The notes under the pieces are model-generated. The model was given only the letters and a program-made list of their open reading frames with translations. It had not been told where the DNA came from and did not search any database. 64,000 nucleotides of DNA from Synechococcus sp. PCC 6312 (GTDB lineage Bacteria; Cyanobacteriota; Cyanobacteriia; Thermosynechococcales; Thermosynechococcaceae): the NCBI RefSeq assembly GCF_000316685.1, contig NC_019680.1, positions 1,923,501-1,987,500 of the forward strand, written 5' to 3'. Each line of letters begins with the position of its first letter. Positions within the stretch are counted from its first letter, which is position 1. A program made the position numbers and the translations under genes. Positions 53,007 to 63,714 of this stretch are shown piece by piece.

Positions 53007-53635
53007 ATACCAATTATCTTGTTCATGATCATTTCTCAGTCTAGCGAACTCCCATTAAATATTTACAGAGAATCTAAAAATCATCCGTTTCATAGCTTCA
53101 TGATTAGACCTGACTGGAAGTCATCATTCTCTAGGCCAATGGCCCCACTCCCTCACAACTACCCTCTTCCCGGGGTTCTTTACTGCAAAGGCTTTGAAAG
53201 CACAATTTGACCAGGAAGCACAGTGGATTATCATTGAATATTAGAATGAAAAAACTTCATGACAATTGACTTGTTTCTATGGCATAATTGGTGATAGGAA
53301 TTTAGCTGTAAATAAACGCAAAGATTGATAACTAGTTCCTATACAAACATTAAGAATCTCCAAAGCCCTAGTTATTGCAATTGGGGTCATTTAAGCTAAT
53401 GCTTTATATAGATAGCCTACAAACTTGTGAGCACCCCGGAGAGCTTAATCCCTCTTCAGCTTTTTTATGTCATAGTTTATTTCTGTTGGTTGACAGGTTT
53501 AATTCTTGTCTGATTTTTATGGCTAATGATGATAGGAATGCTGGGCCTGGGAATGATCGCAAAACTGTAGGGTTGGATTTTGCTACGCACTACCTGTTGA
53601 CGTACAGGTGACTAAACCAAGAGGAAGCTCATTTT
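53007..53635. promoter_or_regulatory. Long upstream region of rbcL
   Basis: 629 bases between divergent hisS and rbcL with no convincing gene; 53375-53611 opens but resembles nothing. A TTGACA at 53490-53495 followed by a TG and a T-rich ATTTTTAT about 17-19 bases later is a possible sigma-70 type promoter about 140 bases before rbcL, and AAGAGGAAG at 53618-53626 is a Shine-Dalgarno sequence. AT-richness and length suit a LysR-type (CbbR/NdhR-like) regulated leader, but no operator was proven. Confidence 0.4.
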
Positions 53636-55063
53636 ATGTCCTACGCACAAAAAGCCCCCGGTAAAGCTGGGTATAAAGCCGGGGTGCAAGACTATCGGTT
53701 AACCTATTACACACCGGACTACACCCCCAAAGATACAGATATTTTGGCCGCGTTTCGGGTCACTCCCCAACCCGGTGTGCCCTACGAAGAAGCAGCGGCG
53801 GCGGTGGCGGCCGAATCTTCAACCGGGACTTGGACAACGGTGTGGACAGATTTACTCACTGACTTGGATCGTTACAAAGGTCGGTGCTACGACATTGAAT
53901 CCGTTCCTGGTGAAGACAATCAATTCATTGCCTACATTGCCTATCCCCTGGATTTGTTTGAAGAAGGCTCTGTCACCAACCTCTTGACCTCCTTGGTCGG
54001 GAACGTTTTTGGCTTTAAAGCCCTGAAAGCCCTCCGTTTAGAAGACTTGCGGATTCCGGTGGCTTACCTGAAAACCTTCCAAGGCCCTCCCCACGGAATT
54101 CAAGTTGAGCGGGACAAAATTAACAAGTATGGTCGTCCCCTCTTGGGTTGTACGATTAAGCCGAAATTGGGCTTATCGGCCAAAAACTACGGTCGGGCCG
54201 TCTATGAGTGCCTCCGGGGTGGTTTAGACTTCACCAAAGACGACGAAAACATCAACTCCCAACCCTTCCAACGCTGGCGGGATCGCTTCCTGTTTGTGGC
54301 GGATGCGATTCATAAAGCCCAGGCCGAGACGGGAGAAGTCAAAGGTCACTACCTCAACGTTACCGCTGCCACCTGTGAAGAAATGCTGAAGCGGGCCGAG
54401 TTCGCTAAAGAACTGGAAATGCCGATCATTATGCATGACTTCTTGACCGGTGGGTTTACCGCCAACACAACCTTGGCCCACTGGTGCCGGGATAATGGGG
54501 TCTTGCTCCACATTCACCGGGCCATGCACGCCGTCATTGACCGCCAGAAAAACCACGGCATCCACTTCCGGGTCTTGGCCAAGTGCTTGCGGATGTCGGG
54601 CGGTGACCACATTCACACCGGAACCGTTGTCGGTAAATTAGAAGGCGACAAAGCCATTACTCTGGGTTTCATCGACCTGCTCCGGGAAAACTACATCGAG
54701 CAAGACCGTTCACGGGGTGTTTACTTTACCCAGGATTGGGCTTCTATGGGTGGGGTCATGGCCGTGGCTTCCGGTGGGATTCACGTTTGGCATATGCCGG
54801 CCTTGGTGGAAATCTTTGGCGATGATTCCGTCCTCCAGTTTGGTGGTGGAACCTTGGGTCACCCCTGGGGGAATGCTCCGGGTGCTACAGCCAACCGGGT
54901 TGCCTTAGAAGCTTGCGTCCAGGCCCGGAATGAAGGTCGTGACTTAATGCGCGAAGGTGGCGATATTATCCGGGAAGCCTGTAAGTGGTCGCCTGAATTG
55001 GCAGCGGCTTGCGAACTCTGGAAAGAAATCAAGTTTGAATTTGAGGCTGTGGATACCGTCTAA
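53636..55063 (+). CDS. rbcL: Rubisco large subunit, form IB
   Basis: 475 residues starting [39 protein letters not shown] contains the carbamylated Lys and metal-binding Asp/Glu, [16 protein letters not shown] the catalytic Lys, [13 protein letters not shown] the His that binds the substrate, and [17 protein letters not shown] is loop 6. The sequence is of the plant/cyanobacterial form IB type. First gene of rbcL-rbcX-rbcS. It fixes CO2 in the carboxysome. Codon use is host-like. No carboxysome shell genes adjoin it in this window. Confidence 0.99.
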   Translation: MSYAQKAPGKAGYKAGVQDYRLTYYTPDYTPKDTDILAAFRVTPQPGVPYEEAAAAVAAESSTGTWTTVWTDLLTDLDRYKGRCYDIESVPGEDNQFIAYIAYPLDLFEEGSVTNLLTSLVGNVFGFKALKALRLEDLRIPVAYLKTFQGPPHGIQVERDKINKYGRPLLGCTIKPKLGLSAKNYGRAVYECLRGGLDFTKDDENINSQPFQRWRDRFLFVADAIHKAQAETGEVKGHYLNVTAATCEEMLKRAEFAKELEMPIIMHDFLTGGFTANTTLAHWCRDNGVLLHIHRAMHAVIDRQKNHGIHFRVLAKCLRMSGGDHIHTGTVVGKLEGDKAITLGFIDLLRENYIEQDRSRGVYFTQDWASMGGVMAVASGGIHVWHMPALVEIFGDDSVLQFGGGTLGHPWGNAPGATANRVALEACVQARNEGRDLMREGGDIIREACKWSPELAAACELWKEIKFEFEAVDTV

Positions 55064-55151
55064 GCCAGAGTCATGGTAGTGGGAAGTAGAAAAAGTTGGT
55101 TATCCTATGCCCAATAACATCTGCTTCTCGCCCCTTGGTCTAGGTCAGTCT

Positions 55152-55568
55152 ATGGATGTCAAACACGTTGCCAAAGAGACCGCCAAAACCCTGATTAGTT
55201 ATCTAACTTACCAGGCCGTGCGGACTGTGATTGCCCAACTGGATGAAACAGACCCACCCCGGTCCCTCTGGCTCCAACGGTTTACGACCAAAGAACGGGT
55301 GCAAGATGGCGAACTCTACTTGCAAGACCTGTTTCAGGAAAAGCAAGACTTAGCCTTTCGGATTTTGACGGTGCGCGAGCACTTAGCGGATCAAGTTGCT
55401 GACTTTCTGCCCGAAATGTTACGGACTGGGATTCAAAAGGCTAATTTGCACCAACGCTGTCAACAACTGGAACGGATGACCCAAGTTGCTCCTGCCCCGG
55501 CCCCGCCTGAGGCATCCAGCCCGACTCCTGCCGATTTGACCGATTCAACCCATCAACCGAATTCTTAA
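55152..55568 (+). CDS. rbcX: Rubisco assembly chaperone RbcX
   Basis: 138 residues from the ATG at 55152 (MDVKHVAKETAKTLISYLTY); an earlier frame start at 55107 adds 15 unlikely residues. YQAVRTVIAQLDETDPPRS and the four-helix continuation are the RbcX fold, which clamps the C-terminal tail of RbcL during L8 assembly. The last ~25 residues are Pro/Ala/Ser-rich and variable. Position between rbcL and rbcS is the classical cyanobacterial order. 88 bases after rbcL and 24 before rbcS. Confidence 0.95.
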   Translation: MDVKHVAKETAKTLISYLTYQAVRTVIAQLDETDPPRSLWLQRFTTKERVQDGELYLQDLFQEKQDLAFRILTVREHLADQVADFLPEMLRTGIQKANLHQRCQQLERMTQVAPAPAPPEASSPTPADLTDSTHQPNS

Positions 55569-55592
55569 ACCTTTGAGGACATTGATAACATC

Positions 55593-55940
55593 ATGAAAAC
55601 ATTACCCAAAGAGCGGCGTTACGAAACCTTCTCCTATTTGCCTCCCTTGAGCGATGCCCAGATTGCCCGCCAAATCCAGTACACCATCGACCAGGGCTAT
55701 CACCCCTGTGTCGAATTTAACGAAAGCTCTGCCGCCGAAATTTACTACTGGACGATGTGGAAGTTGCCCTTATTTGATTGTTCTTCTCCCCAAGAAGTCT
55801 TGAATGAGGTTCAACAATGCCGCTCGGAATACCCCAACTGCTATATCCGGGTGGTCGCCTTTGACAACATCAAACAGTGCCAAGTCATGAGCTTTATTGT
55901 GCATAAACCCAATCAAAGTGGCAGTGGCTATCGCTACTAA
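55593..55940 (+). CDS. rbcS: Rubisco small subunit
   Basis: 115 residues. [20 protein letters not shown] is the conserved start, [20 protein letters not shown] and [20 protein letters not shown] follow, and the end is [16 protein letters not shown]. Four small subunits cap each end of the L8 core. Last gene of the rbc operon, followed by a terminator hairpin at 56011. Normal length. Confidence 0.98.
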   Translation: MKTLPKERRYETFSYLPPLSDAQIARQIQYTIDQGYHPCVEFNESSAAEIYYWTMWKLPLFDCSSPQEVLNEVQQCRSEYPNCYIRVVAFDNIKQCQVMSFIVHKPNQSGSGYRY

Positions 55941-56010
55941 AACTTGATTAATTTTGTCTCTCTAGCAAGTTATCCCTAGGGATGTCAGGATTAAAAAATA
56001 GATTAAATTT

Positions 56011-56039
56011 GGGGGTAGGTTGTCTTACCTCCTTTTTTT
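56011..56039 (+). terminator. Intrinsic terminator of the rbc operon
   Basis: GGGGGTAGG and CTTACCTCC (with two G-U pairs) form a nine-bp stem around TTGT, followed by a run of seven T. It sits 70 bases after rbcS and just before the next gene's TTG start. Confidence 0.75.
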
Positions 56040-56042
56040 ATT

Positions 56043-58034
56043 TTGAAGATTACACATTTATCCTTGTGTGGACTGGCATTCTTGGGACTAGTTTGGAGCA
56101 GTGCCAGGCCTGGGTTAGGAGCCGACAGGCGTTCGATTGATCTAACCGTTACCTGTGACATTTTAGTTGTGGGTGGGGGACTGGCCGGGGTGGCCGCAAC
56201 TTATGAATCTCTTTTGGCTGGGAAAACGGTCTGTTTAACTGAGTTGACGGATTGGCTGGGAGGACAAATTTCGGCTCAGGGAACTGCGGCTCTAGATGAA
56301 CGCCCCCGGCAACGAGAGTTACTCTACTTCTCCCGTGGTTACAATATTTTGCGCCAACGCCTCATTACCCAGGCCAGGAATCCGCGCCCCGGTGATTGTT
56401 GGGTGAGTGAAGTTTGTTTTCTGCCCCAGGCCGGCCATGAGATTGTGGCTCAAATGCTATCAGAAGCTGAGAAAAAAGGTAAAGGGAAGCTGCATTTATT
56501 TCTAAATACCGTTGTCAAAGATTTAACCATTAACCCCGTGGGAGCCGGAGAACAAGTTCAAGCAGTCAGAGCCATCCAACACCAACCCGCCCCCAATGCG
56601 CCACCCTTGAATACCTTGCTTTTATCTGAAACCCTGAAAGATTTTTATACGGAAGCGGATTCTGCCAATTTCACCAAAACGATCCTAAAGTTTACGCCCC
56701 CACCCACCCGCCCCTGGATCGTGATTGAAGCCACGGAAACGGGAGAACTCCTCGGCCTGGCTGATTTACCCTACAAATTGGGCATTGATCCGGTGGACGC
56801 ACAAAACCCCTCTGCATCGAGCCAAACCCCCTACCCCTACTGCCCCCAGGCCTTCACCTATACCTTTGCGATGGCGGCCACAGGAGAACCCCAAACTCAC
56901 ATAAAGCCGGAGTTTTACCCGCAATTTGAACCCTTTTATAGCTTTGACTTACCCCGCTACAGCCAAGAACCAGAATTGGTATTTACCTATCGCCGCATTT
57001 ACAGTGCCAAAGTCGGCCAAAACTTTCACTCAGTCACGCCTGGGGATATTTCCATGCAGAACTGGGGCGGTGGGAATGACTACGGGCCGGGGACTCCGGT
57101 TGATAACTGGATTTATACAAGGGCGCAACTCCAGGCCCAAGGACAACTCAATCCCGGTGATTGGCTCGGCGGTATTCGCACCGAAAGTTTAGCAGGGGGG
57201 GAAAAACTGGCCTTAGGCTATTTCTATTGGCTCTGGGGCGGCACCACGGATTCAAAGCTGACGGAACCCAAACGCCCCAATCCCTACTTACGCTATCTAG
57301 CTGGGTTGGACTCTCCTATGGGAACTGTGCATGGCCTGTCGAAATTCCCCTATGTTCGGGAGGGACGGCGGTTGATTGGCCGGTATGCCAGTGGATGGCC
57401 CCAAGGATTTCAGGTGAATGAGGTGGATATCTCCCGCCAAGACTACGCCAAAGACCCCTACTACCAAACTCAACTCCCACCGAGACTGTTTTCTGAGCTT
57501 GCCATGGGCCTGGGGGGCCTACAAGGACTTAAGGTAATGACGGGAGAACTGGCAATTCAAGACATGGCCTGGCGCACCCGCGCAAGACTCTATCCCGATA
57601 GTGTGGGGATTGGGCATTATCCAATTGATTTTCATCCCTGTATGTTAAAAAGTCCCCCGGAAAACCCAGGTAACATTGAACGGCCGGGTGAACGCCAAGG
57701 GGCAGCGGAAACCTATCCTTTTCAAATTCCCTTGCGGGCGATGATTCCCCCCCGGATTGATAATTTGATTGTTACAGGCAAGAATATTGCCGTTAGTCAT
57801 ATTGCCGCTGCTGCCTATCGAGTCCAGGCCTATGAGTGGTCAGCCGGAGCCGGAGCCGGAACAGCCGCAGCATTTGTCTTGAAACGGAACCTGTTACCGC
57901 CGGACTTAATTCAACCCCTACCCCTGGAAAGCAAACCCTTAACTCAACTCCAACAGCACTTGATAGCCAATGATAACCCGATTGCCTTTCCCGGAATGTC
58001 AATTTTTAACGATAACTGGCAGGCCTGGCCTTGA
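56043..58034 (+). CDS. FAD-dependent oxidoreductase
   Basis: 663 residues from a TTG at 56043, immediately after the rbc terminator; no ATG start precedes the signal peptide-like segment (LCGLAFLGLVWSSARPGLGA). Then CDILVVGGGLAGVAATYESL is the FAD-binding GxGxxG, and TELTDWLGGQISAQGTAALD follows, as in the FAD_oxidored family (PF12831). The C-terminal LIVTGKNIAVSHIAAAAYRV and Gly/Ala-rich loop complete the Rossmann domain. Substrate unknown. The signal segment suggests export to the periplasm or thylakoid lumen, which is unusual for this flavoprotein fold. Confidence 0.75.
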   Translation: MKITHLSLCGLAFLGLVWSSARPGLGADRRSIDLTVTCDILVVGGGLAGVAATYESLLAGKTVCLTELTDWLGGQISAQGTAALDERPRQRELLYFSRGYNILRQRLITQARNPRPGDCWVSEVCFLPQAGHEIVAQMLSEAEKKGKGKLHLFLNTVVKDLTINPVGAGEQVQAVRAIQHQPAPNAPPLNTLLLSETLKDFYTEADSANFTKTILKFTPPPTRPWIVIEATETGELLGLADLPYKLGIDPVDAQNPSASSQTPYPYCPQAFTYTFAMAATGEPQTHIKPEFYPQFEPFYSFDLPRYSQEPELVFTYRRIYSAKVGQNFHSVTPGDISMQNWGGGNDYGPGTPVDNWIYTRAQLQAQGQLNPGDWLGGIRTESLAGGEKLALGYFYWLWGGTTDSKLTEPKRPNPYLRYLAGLDSPMGTVHGLSKFPYVREGRRLIGRYASGWPQGFQVNEVDISRQDYAKDPYYQTQLPPRLFSELAMGLGGLQGLKVMTGELAIQDMAWRTRARLYPDSVGIGHYPIDFHPCMLKSPPENPGNIERPGERQGAAETYPFQIPLRAMIPPRIDNLIVTGKNIAVSHIAAAAYRVQAYEWSAGAGAGTAAAFVLKRNLLPPDLIQPLPLESKPLTQLQQHLIANDNPIAFPGMSIFNDNWQAWP

Positions 58035-58117
58035 GCCCTGTTGGCCAAATTCCATATTCGGGGAGCTTTTGTTCTGCAACAATAGTTTCTACTCTGTATA
58101 ATCGAAGGTATAGACAC

Positions 58118-58503
58118 GGGGCTGTAACGGTTTCGACGTTCTTGTGAACCGGGTTCTATGATACAGGTCGAGAGCGAACTCCCTCTCGCAAATCAAGAGT
58201 TCAAAAAAATGTAACTGCGAACAACATCGTTCCTTTTGCTCGTAAAGCTGCTGCTGTAGCCTAAATACCACTCTTTTGGTTCGAGCATCTATAGTCTGAC
58301 TCCGTTAAAGATTATAGATTAACCCCCCAACGGATGCTTTAGTTACTGCTCTCGGGGACAGTAATTAACCAAGACCCTCTCTGAGAATCCTACTGTTCGG
58401 AATAAGGAGCAGTTCCCGCCTCAGGATTAGAAAGGCTAAACCTGTGAATGAGTAGGACACTTAATAACTTGGGCGGACACGGGTTCGACTCCCGTCAGCT
58501 CCA
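58118..58503 (+). ncRNA. ssrA: tmRNA (transfer-messenger RNA)
   Basis: Starts GGGGCTGTAACGGTTTCGAC, the conserved 5' tRNA-like end, and ends with GGTTCGACTCCCGTCAGCTC CA, the TPsiC arm and acceptor. The tag frame begins at a GCG at 58217 and reads ANNIVPFARKAAAVA, then TAA at 58262-58264, which is the typical cyanobacterial degradation tag. tmRNA frees stalled ribosomes with SmpB. No split into two pieces is seen here. Stem-loops between the two ends fit the pseudoknot-rich middle. Confidence 0.97.
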
Positions 58504-58600
58504 TCTAAATACCATCCGCAATTGCCTAATTCTTGCTAATGGGCTTGAGCGATTTTATGCGGTCTAAACAATTGAGTCAATAACACTAGGACTCTGCTCG

Positions 58601-59938
58601 CTATTCAGGGACACCATGTCGGGGTTTTTTACCGCGCCACAGTAATCGGATGGGTGTTCCCTTAAAACCCAATTGTTCCCGAAACTGTTTTTCTAAATAG
58701 CGGCGGTAATTGTCCTTAAATAGCTTGGTATCGTTGACAAAAATAGCCATGGTTGGGGGTTGAGTACTGACTTGGGTGGCATAATACACTTTCCCTTGAC
58801 GACCTTGGCGGGTTGCAGGCGGGCTATGCCCATTGACGGCATCTTGAACAACTTCATTCACCACAGCGGTACTCACCCGGCGGCGATGTTGCTCTACGGC
58901 CTGGTTCACAAAGTCAAAAACCTTATCAACTCGCTGTCCGGTTAAGGCACTGACAAAAATTGCCTCAGCCCAATCCACAAAATTGAGGCGTTGATAGACA
59001 CGATGACGGTAATCATTGATTGTATAGGTATCTTTTTCGACCGCATCCCACTTGTTCACGACCAGCACACAGGCCCGCCCCTGTTCCGCAATATGTCCAG
59101 CCAGCCGTTGATCTTGTTCCGTAATATCTTCTAGGGCATCTAAAATGAACAAGACTACATCCGCTCGATGGATGGCCTGGAAGGCGCGATGCACCCCAAA
59201 CATTTCTGGGCCGTAGTCCACACTTTTGCGCCGCCGAATCCCGGCCGTATCAATTAAGCGATAGGTTTGACCATCCCGCTCCACAACCGTATCAATCGCA
59301 TCCCGAGTGGTTCCAGAAATTGGACTAACAATGGCCCGCTCAGCCCCTAGAAAGGCATTAAGTAGGCTAGATTTACCCACATTGGGACGGCCCGCAATCG
59401 CAACGCGAATTTCCTCAGCAGTAATTTCGGGATCAGTCGGTGGAATATAGTCCAGGAGTTGATCTAGAAGTTCGCCAGTGCCACTGCCATGAATACTGGA
59501 AATCGGATAGGGTTCCCCCAGGCCCAGTTGCCAAAATTCTGCCGCTTGGGCCAGGCCTTGCTGGGGAGATTCACATTTATTCACAGCAAGTAAAACAGGC
59601 ACGGGTTGCTGTCGGAGCCAAGCGGCAATTTCTAAATCCAGGGCTGTTGGGCCAATTTGACCATCCACCATGAAGATGGCGACTTTAGCTTCATTGAGGG
59701 CAACTATCGCTTGCTGGCGAATTAGGGGTAAAAATTCACTGTCATCCCCAAAAACTAGGCCCCCGGTATCTACAACCACAAATTCCCGATCTTGCCAAAA
59801 GGCTGGCCGATAGGTGCGGTCGCGGGTCACACCCGGTTGGTCATGGACAATTGAAGCCATTTCTCCCGTGAGCCGATTGACTAGGGTAGATTTACCAACA
59901 TTAGGACGGCCGACAATGGCCACAATCGGAAGACTCAT
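58601..59938 (-). CDS. der: Ribosome assembly GTPase Der (EngA)
   Basis: 445 residues with two G domains in tandem. The first has [14 protein letters not shown] at 8-21, DTGG and NKCE; the second has [14 protein letters not shown] near residue 184, DTAGIRRR and NKWD. The C-terminal KH-like domain ends [20 protein letters not shown]. Der acts in 50S ribosome assembly and is found in nearly all bacteria. Normal length and intact. Minus strand, 97 bases from the tmRNA 3' end. Confidence 0.98.
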   Translation of the reverse strand: MSLPIVAIVGRPNVGKSTLVNRLTGEMASIVHDQPGVTRDRTYRPAFWQDREFVVVDTGGLVFGDDSEFLPLIRQQAIVALNEAKVAIFMVDGQIGPTALDLEIAAWLRQQPVPVLLAVNKCESPQQGLAQAAEFWQLGLGEPYPISSIHGSGTGELLDQLLDYIPPTDPEITAEEIRVAIAGRPNVGKSSLLNAFLGAERAIVSPISGTTRDAIDTVVERDGQTYRLIDTAGIRRRKSVDYGPEMFGVHRAFQAIHRADVVLFILDALEDITEQDQRLAGHIAEQGRACVLVVNKWDAVEKDTYTINDYRHRVYQRLNFVDWAEAIFVSALTGQRVDKVFDFVNQAVEQHRRRVSTAVVNEVVQDAVNGHSPPATRQGRQGKVYYATQVSTQPPTMAIFVNDTKLFKDNYRRYLEKQFREQLGFKGTPIRLLWRGKKPRHGVPE

Positions 59939-60147
59939 AGAAAAATTTGCCGGAAAAGGGTTTGGTCATAGCGAGGCCTGGAAGAGGCGCAATGGATCTA
60001 GTATCCTAACGCTTTTAGCTCCAACTCGGTTTGAGGGTATCAGTCACAATTAAAACCTTATAGGTTGAATTTAGGACTACCCCTCCACCCTCGAAGAATT
60101 AGTTTTTTAACAAGAAAGGTAATGTTGTATCGGGTTGTTGCCAGTCA

Positions 60148-61377
60148 TTAAAGTGCTGCTTTCAAAACCTCAGCCTTATCAGTTTTTTCCCAAGGTAAAT
60201 CCAAATCATTCCGGCCAAAGTGACCATAGGCAGCCACATCTTGATAGAACCGGCCCCCGCGCTCACTGGGCAAAGTCTGTAAGCCAAAGGCTTGAATCAT
60301 TCCCGCTGGTCTGAGTTCAAAGTGTTTTTCGACCAAATCCAGAAGAACTTGATTATCAACTTTCCCGGTGCCAAAGGTATCAATAAAAATACTCACCGGC
60401 CGAGCAACCCCAATGGCATAGCTGAGTTGGACTTCACATTTTTCCGCCAGGCCAGCCGCGACAATATTTTTAGCCACATACCGAGCAGCATAGGCCGCAC
60501 TGCGATCTACTTTGGTTGGATCCTTGCCCGAAAATGCGCCCCCCCCATGTCGGGAATAGCCGCCGTAGGTATCGACAATAATTTTGCGCCCTGTTAAACC
60601 CGCATCTCCTTGGGGGCCGCCAATGACAAATTTCCCGGTCGGATTGACAAAAAAGCGAGTTTGGCTATCGGGTTTGAGGGCAATATCGGCGAAGATGGGC
60701 TGAACCACATAATCCCAAAGATCCGTTTTAATCCTGGCCTGGATGGCTTTATCGTCAGTAATGTCGTCAATGGTGGCCGTGTGCTGAGTTGAAATCAGAA
60801 TTGTATCAATCCCCACCGGCTGACCCTCTTCATAAATGACCGTGACTTGGGTTTTCCCATCTGGGCGGAGGTAGGGGAGTTTTCCTTCTTTGCGAACTTC
60901 AGCTAGTCTCCGAGCGGCACGGTGGGCCAAACTAATCGGCAAAGGCATTAATTCTGGGGTTTCGTTGCAGGCATAACCAAACATAATGCCTTGATCACCT
61001 GCGCCAATTTGGTCGAGTTCTGACTCACTTAAGGCTTCCCGCCGTTCTTGGGCAGAATCAACCCCTTGGGCAATATCTGGGGACTGGCGATCCAAGGCCG
61101 TGAGTACCGTACAGCTATGGGCCGCAAACCCGTTATCAGCATCGGTGTAGCCAATTTCGGCAATTTTATGGCGAACAATATCCACCAGATTGACATTAGC
61201 CAGGGTTGTCACTTCTCCAGTAATCAAGACCAGGCCCGTATTCACCACTACTTCTGCCGCCACTCGACTCCGAGAATCTTGGCTCAAGAGGGCATCTAAG
61301 ATAGAGTCGGAAATCTGGTCACAAATTTTATCGGGGTGGCCTTCTGTAACCGATTCTGAGGTGAATAGATACCGCAA
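60148..61377 (-). CDS. metK: S-adenosylmethionine synthetase
   Basis: 409 residues. [20 protein letters not shown] near the start, [20 protein letters not shown], and [20 protein letters not shown] are the three signature regions of MetK. It makes SAM from methionine and ATP and supplies every methyltransferase and the radical SAM enzyme in the window. AAGGAG precedes the ATG. I looked for a SAM riboswitch in the 148 bases before it and saw none. petG lies upstream in the same direction. Confidence 0.98.
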   Translation of the reverse strand: MRYLFTSESVTEGHPDKICDQISDSILDALLSQDSRSRVAAEVVVNTGLVLITGEVTTLANVNLVDIVRHKIAEIGYTDADNGFAAHSCTVLTALDRQSPDIAQGVDSAQERREALSESELDQIGAGDQGIMFGYACNETPELMPLPISLAHRAARRLAEVRKEGKLPYLRPDGKTQVTVIYEEGQPVGIDTILISTQHTATIDDITDDKAIQARIKTDLWDYVVQPIFADIALKPDSQTRFFVNPTGKFVIGGPQGDAGLTGRKIIVDTYGGYSRHGGGAFSGKDPTKVDRSAAYAARYVAKNIVAAGLAEKCEVQLSYAIGVARPVSIFIDTFGTGKVDNQVLLDLVEKHFELRPAGMIQAFGLQTLPSERGGRFYQDVAAYGHFGRNDLDLPWEKTDKAEVLKAAL

Positions 61378-61525
61378 TTCTGTGACTCCTTAACCGAGTA
61401 TTTGTTTTTGCTCAAAATGATAAATTCACTCCGGGTGAAAATAATGGAGCGATCATGTATCAAAGGCTGATCCTGTCTTGAGTATGAGGGGAAATCTCAA
61501 AACCCTCAAGGCAAACTGTTTTTTG

Positions 61526-61639
61526 TTATACCCCGAGTTGATCGCCCCGCTTGTACTGCAAATAAGCCGCCACAAAGAGGCCAGCTAGGGTGACAGGAAT
61601 TAGACCGAGAACAATACCACAAAGTAAAGGTTCAATCAT
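61526..61639 (-). CDS. petG: Cytochrome b6f complex subunit PetG
   Basis: A 37-residue single-helix protein, [20 protein letters not shown] then a short stretch ending in KRGDQLGV. This is the PetG pattern ([17 protein letters not shown]...AYLQYRRG), essential for b6f stability in the thylakoid membrane. Too short for standard gene callers. The next gene in the same direction is metK after 148 bases, so co-transcription is possible but uncertain. Confidence 0.93.
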   Translation of the reverse strand: MIEPLLCGIVLGLIPVTLAGLFVAAYLQYKRGDQLGV

Positions 61640-62050
61640 GTTTTTTCATTGAAAGACTTTAATGAATCCGCCTAAGACGGTCTCAAGCTACTATAGCAGG
61701 GGTCGCGGTCGGTTTGTCGCAGAGATGCCCCCGCTGCTGCTGATTATTGTCAATACCCTGACTAGAGTCACTAGACTACCCCTAAGATAGAGGCTTATTG
61801 GTGCAATTAGACGACTGATTCAGAAGTAATATAGCGTTACTCATTCAGGGCTGGATAGGGGCAAGCCAGAAAATGCTTTATGGGTAGTCTTTTTAAGATT
61901 TCTACTCCCTCAGAACAGTCTGCCTAACGCTATCGCCTTGAATATCACCTCAATACCCAATGTGTCATTGACAAAAATCCAGGCACCTGATTTGGTCTTC
62001 ACCCCCTCAAGACATCTGACCGCTTTATCTAGTCAACCCACCTAATTCCT
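61640..62050. other. Intergenic region between petG and rodA
   Basis: 411 bases between the divergent petG and rodA with no gene. It contains a 103-bp element with 9-bp terminal inverted repeats (see 61831-61933). Promoters for both genes are presumably here. Nothing else stands out. Confidence 0.5.
61831..61933. repeat. Element with 9-bp inverted ends, possible MITE-like repeat
   Basis: ATAGCGTTA at 61831-61839 and TAACGCTAT at 61925-61933 are perfect inverted repeats bounding a 103-bp, gene-free stretch. Flanking target-site duplication is not clear. The right end resembles sequence at 11347-11362 and 34883-34897, hinting at a dispersed family. Confidence 0.35.
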
Positions 62051-63364
62051 ATGCCTAGTCCATCGTCTCGCTCGCCCAGTCAACCTCCCTATTTTGCCCG
62101 TCTTTGGCAGGGATGGTCTGTTTGGTGGCGGCCCTGGCAGAACATTGACTGGCTTTTAATGGGAGCGGTAGTCAGTCTCCTCTTAATTGGAGTCGTGTCC
62201 ATTTACAGCATTGATTTCAATAAAGGTGAGATGAACTGGCTCGATCATTTGATCACGGCTGGGGTGGCGTTGATCACCACTTTAGGGATTGCCCGTTGGC
62301 GCTATGATACGCTCCAGGCCTGGCATTGGTACACTTACGCGGCGACAAATCTGGCTTTGGTGGCTGTCTCTCTCTTTGGGGTTACGGCCTTGGGGGCCCA
62401 ACGCTGGATTCAGATTGGCGGGTTTAATGTCCAGCCCTCAGAATTTGCCAAAGTCGGGGTTATCGTCACTGTGGCGGCCCTCTTAAATCGGCGACCGGCC
62501 AACAATTTGCTGGGGATTGCCCGAGTTGTGGGAGCCTTAATACTACCTATGGGCTTAATTTTAGCGCAACCTAACTTAGGGACAGCCTTAGTATTTGTGG
62601 CCATTACGGTGGGAATGCTCTATTGGGCCAACGCTCACGGGGGCTGGATTGTGTTGATGATTTCCCCTTTGGTTTCGGCGATTATCTTGGGTCTAGCATT
62701 GCCCTATAACCTTTCTCTGTGGCTGTGGCTGACCTGGGTGGCGGGCATGGCGATCTTGGCCTGGTGGTGTTTACCCTTGGGCTTGACAGGGGCGGTTGGG
62801 GCCGGGGTATTAAATTTAGCCAGTGGGGGCCTGGGGCAAGTCCTCTGGAATTTACTCCATGATTATCAAAAAGACCGAATTACCCTCTTTCTTAATCCTG
62901 ACAAAGATCCCCTTGGGGGGGGCTATCATCTGATTCAGTCCCGGATTGCGGTGGGGGCCGGTGGCCTTTTAGGACGGGGCTTAAATCATGGGACTCAAAC
63001 CCAATTGGGGTTCATTCCAGAGCAACATACGGACTTTATCTTCTCTGCCATTGGTGAGGAATTTGGCTTGCTTGGGACATTTTTGGTGTTAGCGTTGTTT
63101 TGGTTTATCTGTTTGCGGATTATTCAGATTGCCAACAGTGCCGCGGATGATTTTGGTTCCCTGATTGCTATTGGGATGTTCGCAATGATCATTTTCCAGG
63201 TGGTGATCAACATTGGCATGACCATTGGCCTTTCCCCTGTGACAGGGATCCCCTTACCTTGGTTGAGTTATGGCCGCTCATCCCTGATGGCCAATGCCAT
63301 TGCCCTGGGCCTGGTGCAGTCAGTGGCTAATTTTCGTCCGCGTCAAACCAATCGCCGTCCCTAA
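62051..63364 (+). CDS. rodA: Rod shape-determining protein RodA (SEDS family)
   Basis: 437 residues with about ten transmembrane helices. GVTALGAQRWIQIGGFNVQP followed by SEFAKV is the SEDS signature, and the large loop RITLFLNPDKDPLGGGYHLI with QSRIAVGAGGLLGRGLNHGT contains the conserved DP motif. FIPEQHTDFIFSAIGEEFG and GIPLPWLSYGRSSL complete the family. RodA polymerises lipid II glycans for lateral cell-wall growth with a class B PBP. RodA rather than FtsW is chosen from the motifs and context; FtsW is less likely. Intact. Confidence 0.9.
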   Translation: MPSPSSRSPSQPPYFARLWQGWSVWWRPWQNIDWLLMGAVVSLLLIGVVSIYSIDFNKGEMNWLDHLITAGVALITTLGIARWRYDTLQAWHWYTYAATNLALVAVSLFGVTALGAQRWIQIGGFNVQPSEFAKVGVIVTVAALLNRRPANNLLGIARVVGALILPMGLILAQPNLGTALVFVAITVGMLYWANAHGGWIVLMISPLVSAIILGLALPYNLSLWLWLTWVAGMAILAWWCLPLGLTGAVGAGVLNLASGGLGQVLWNLLHDYQKDRITLFLNPDKDPLGGGYHLIQSRIAVGAGGLLGRGLNHGTQTQLGFIPEQHTDFIFSAIGEEFGLLGTFLVLALFWFICLRIIQIANSAADDFGSLIAIGMFAMIIFQVVINIGMTIGLSPVTGIPLPWLSYGRSSLMANAIALGLVQSVANFRPRQTNRRP

Positions 63365-63475
63365 GTTGGAGACTGTTCTAGGCTTAATTCCTCTGAGATG
63401 ATACTGGCAATGACACAAGCCACTCTAGGCTAGACTATTATCTATCTTGTCACCACTCAACAAGGATATTTTGTT

Positions 63476-63688
63476 ATGGCATCCCTAACTCAGACCTTGA
63501 TTTTGCCCGGAACCATTGTGAAAGTGATTAATCCTGGGGATACCTACTATGGCTTTCAAGGCCTGGTGCAACGAATCACAGATGGGAAAGCAGCGGTTTT
63601 ATTTGAAGGCGGTAATTGGGACAAGCTGGTGACATTTCGGCTGTCTGAGTTGGCCCCTCAAGAATTACCCAAGGGCAAGAAAAAGTAA
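63476..63688 (+). CDS. ndhS: NDH-1 complex subunit NdhS
   Basis: 70 residues, an SH3-like fold: [20 protein letters not shown], then [20 protein letters not shown] and a Lys-rich end. NdhS (CRR31 in plants) forms the ferredoxin-docking surface of the photosynthetic NDH-1 complex on the cytoplasmic side of the thylakoid. AAGGA lies before the ATG. Short basic C-terminal tail. Convergent with the partial gene at the right edge. Confidence 0.92.
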   Translation: MASLTQTLILPGTIVKVINPGDTYYGFQGLVQRITDGKAAVLFEGGNWDKLVTFRLSELAPQELPKGKKK

Positions 63689-63714
63689 CTCTCCTCAGCT
63701 AATTCGACTCAAAA

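Noticed and set aside
53375-53611. A 78-codon frame upstream of rbcL.
   Set aside because: Composition and lack of family-like sequence suggest chance; it sits in the rbcL leader region.
61378-61525. Possible SAM riboswitch before metK.
   Set aside because: No known SAM riboswitch core is visible in the short leader.
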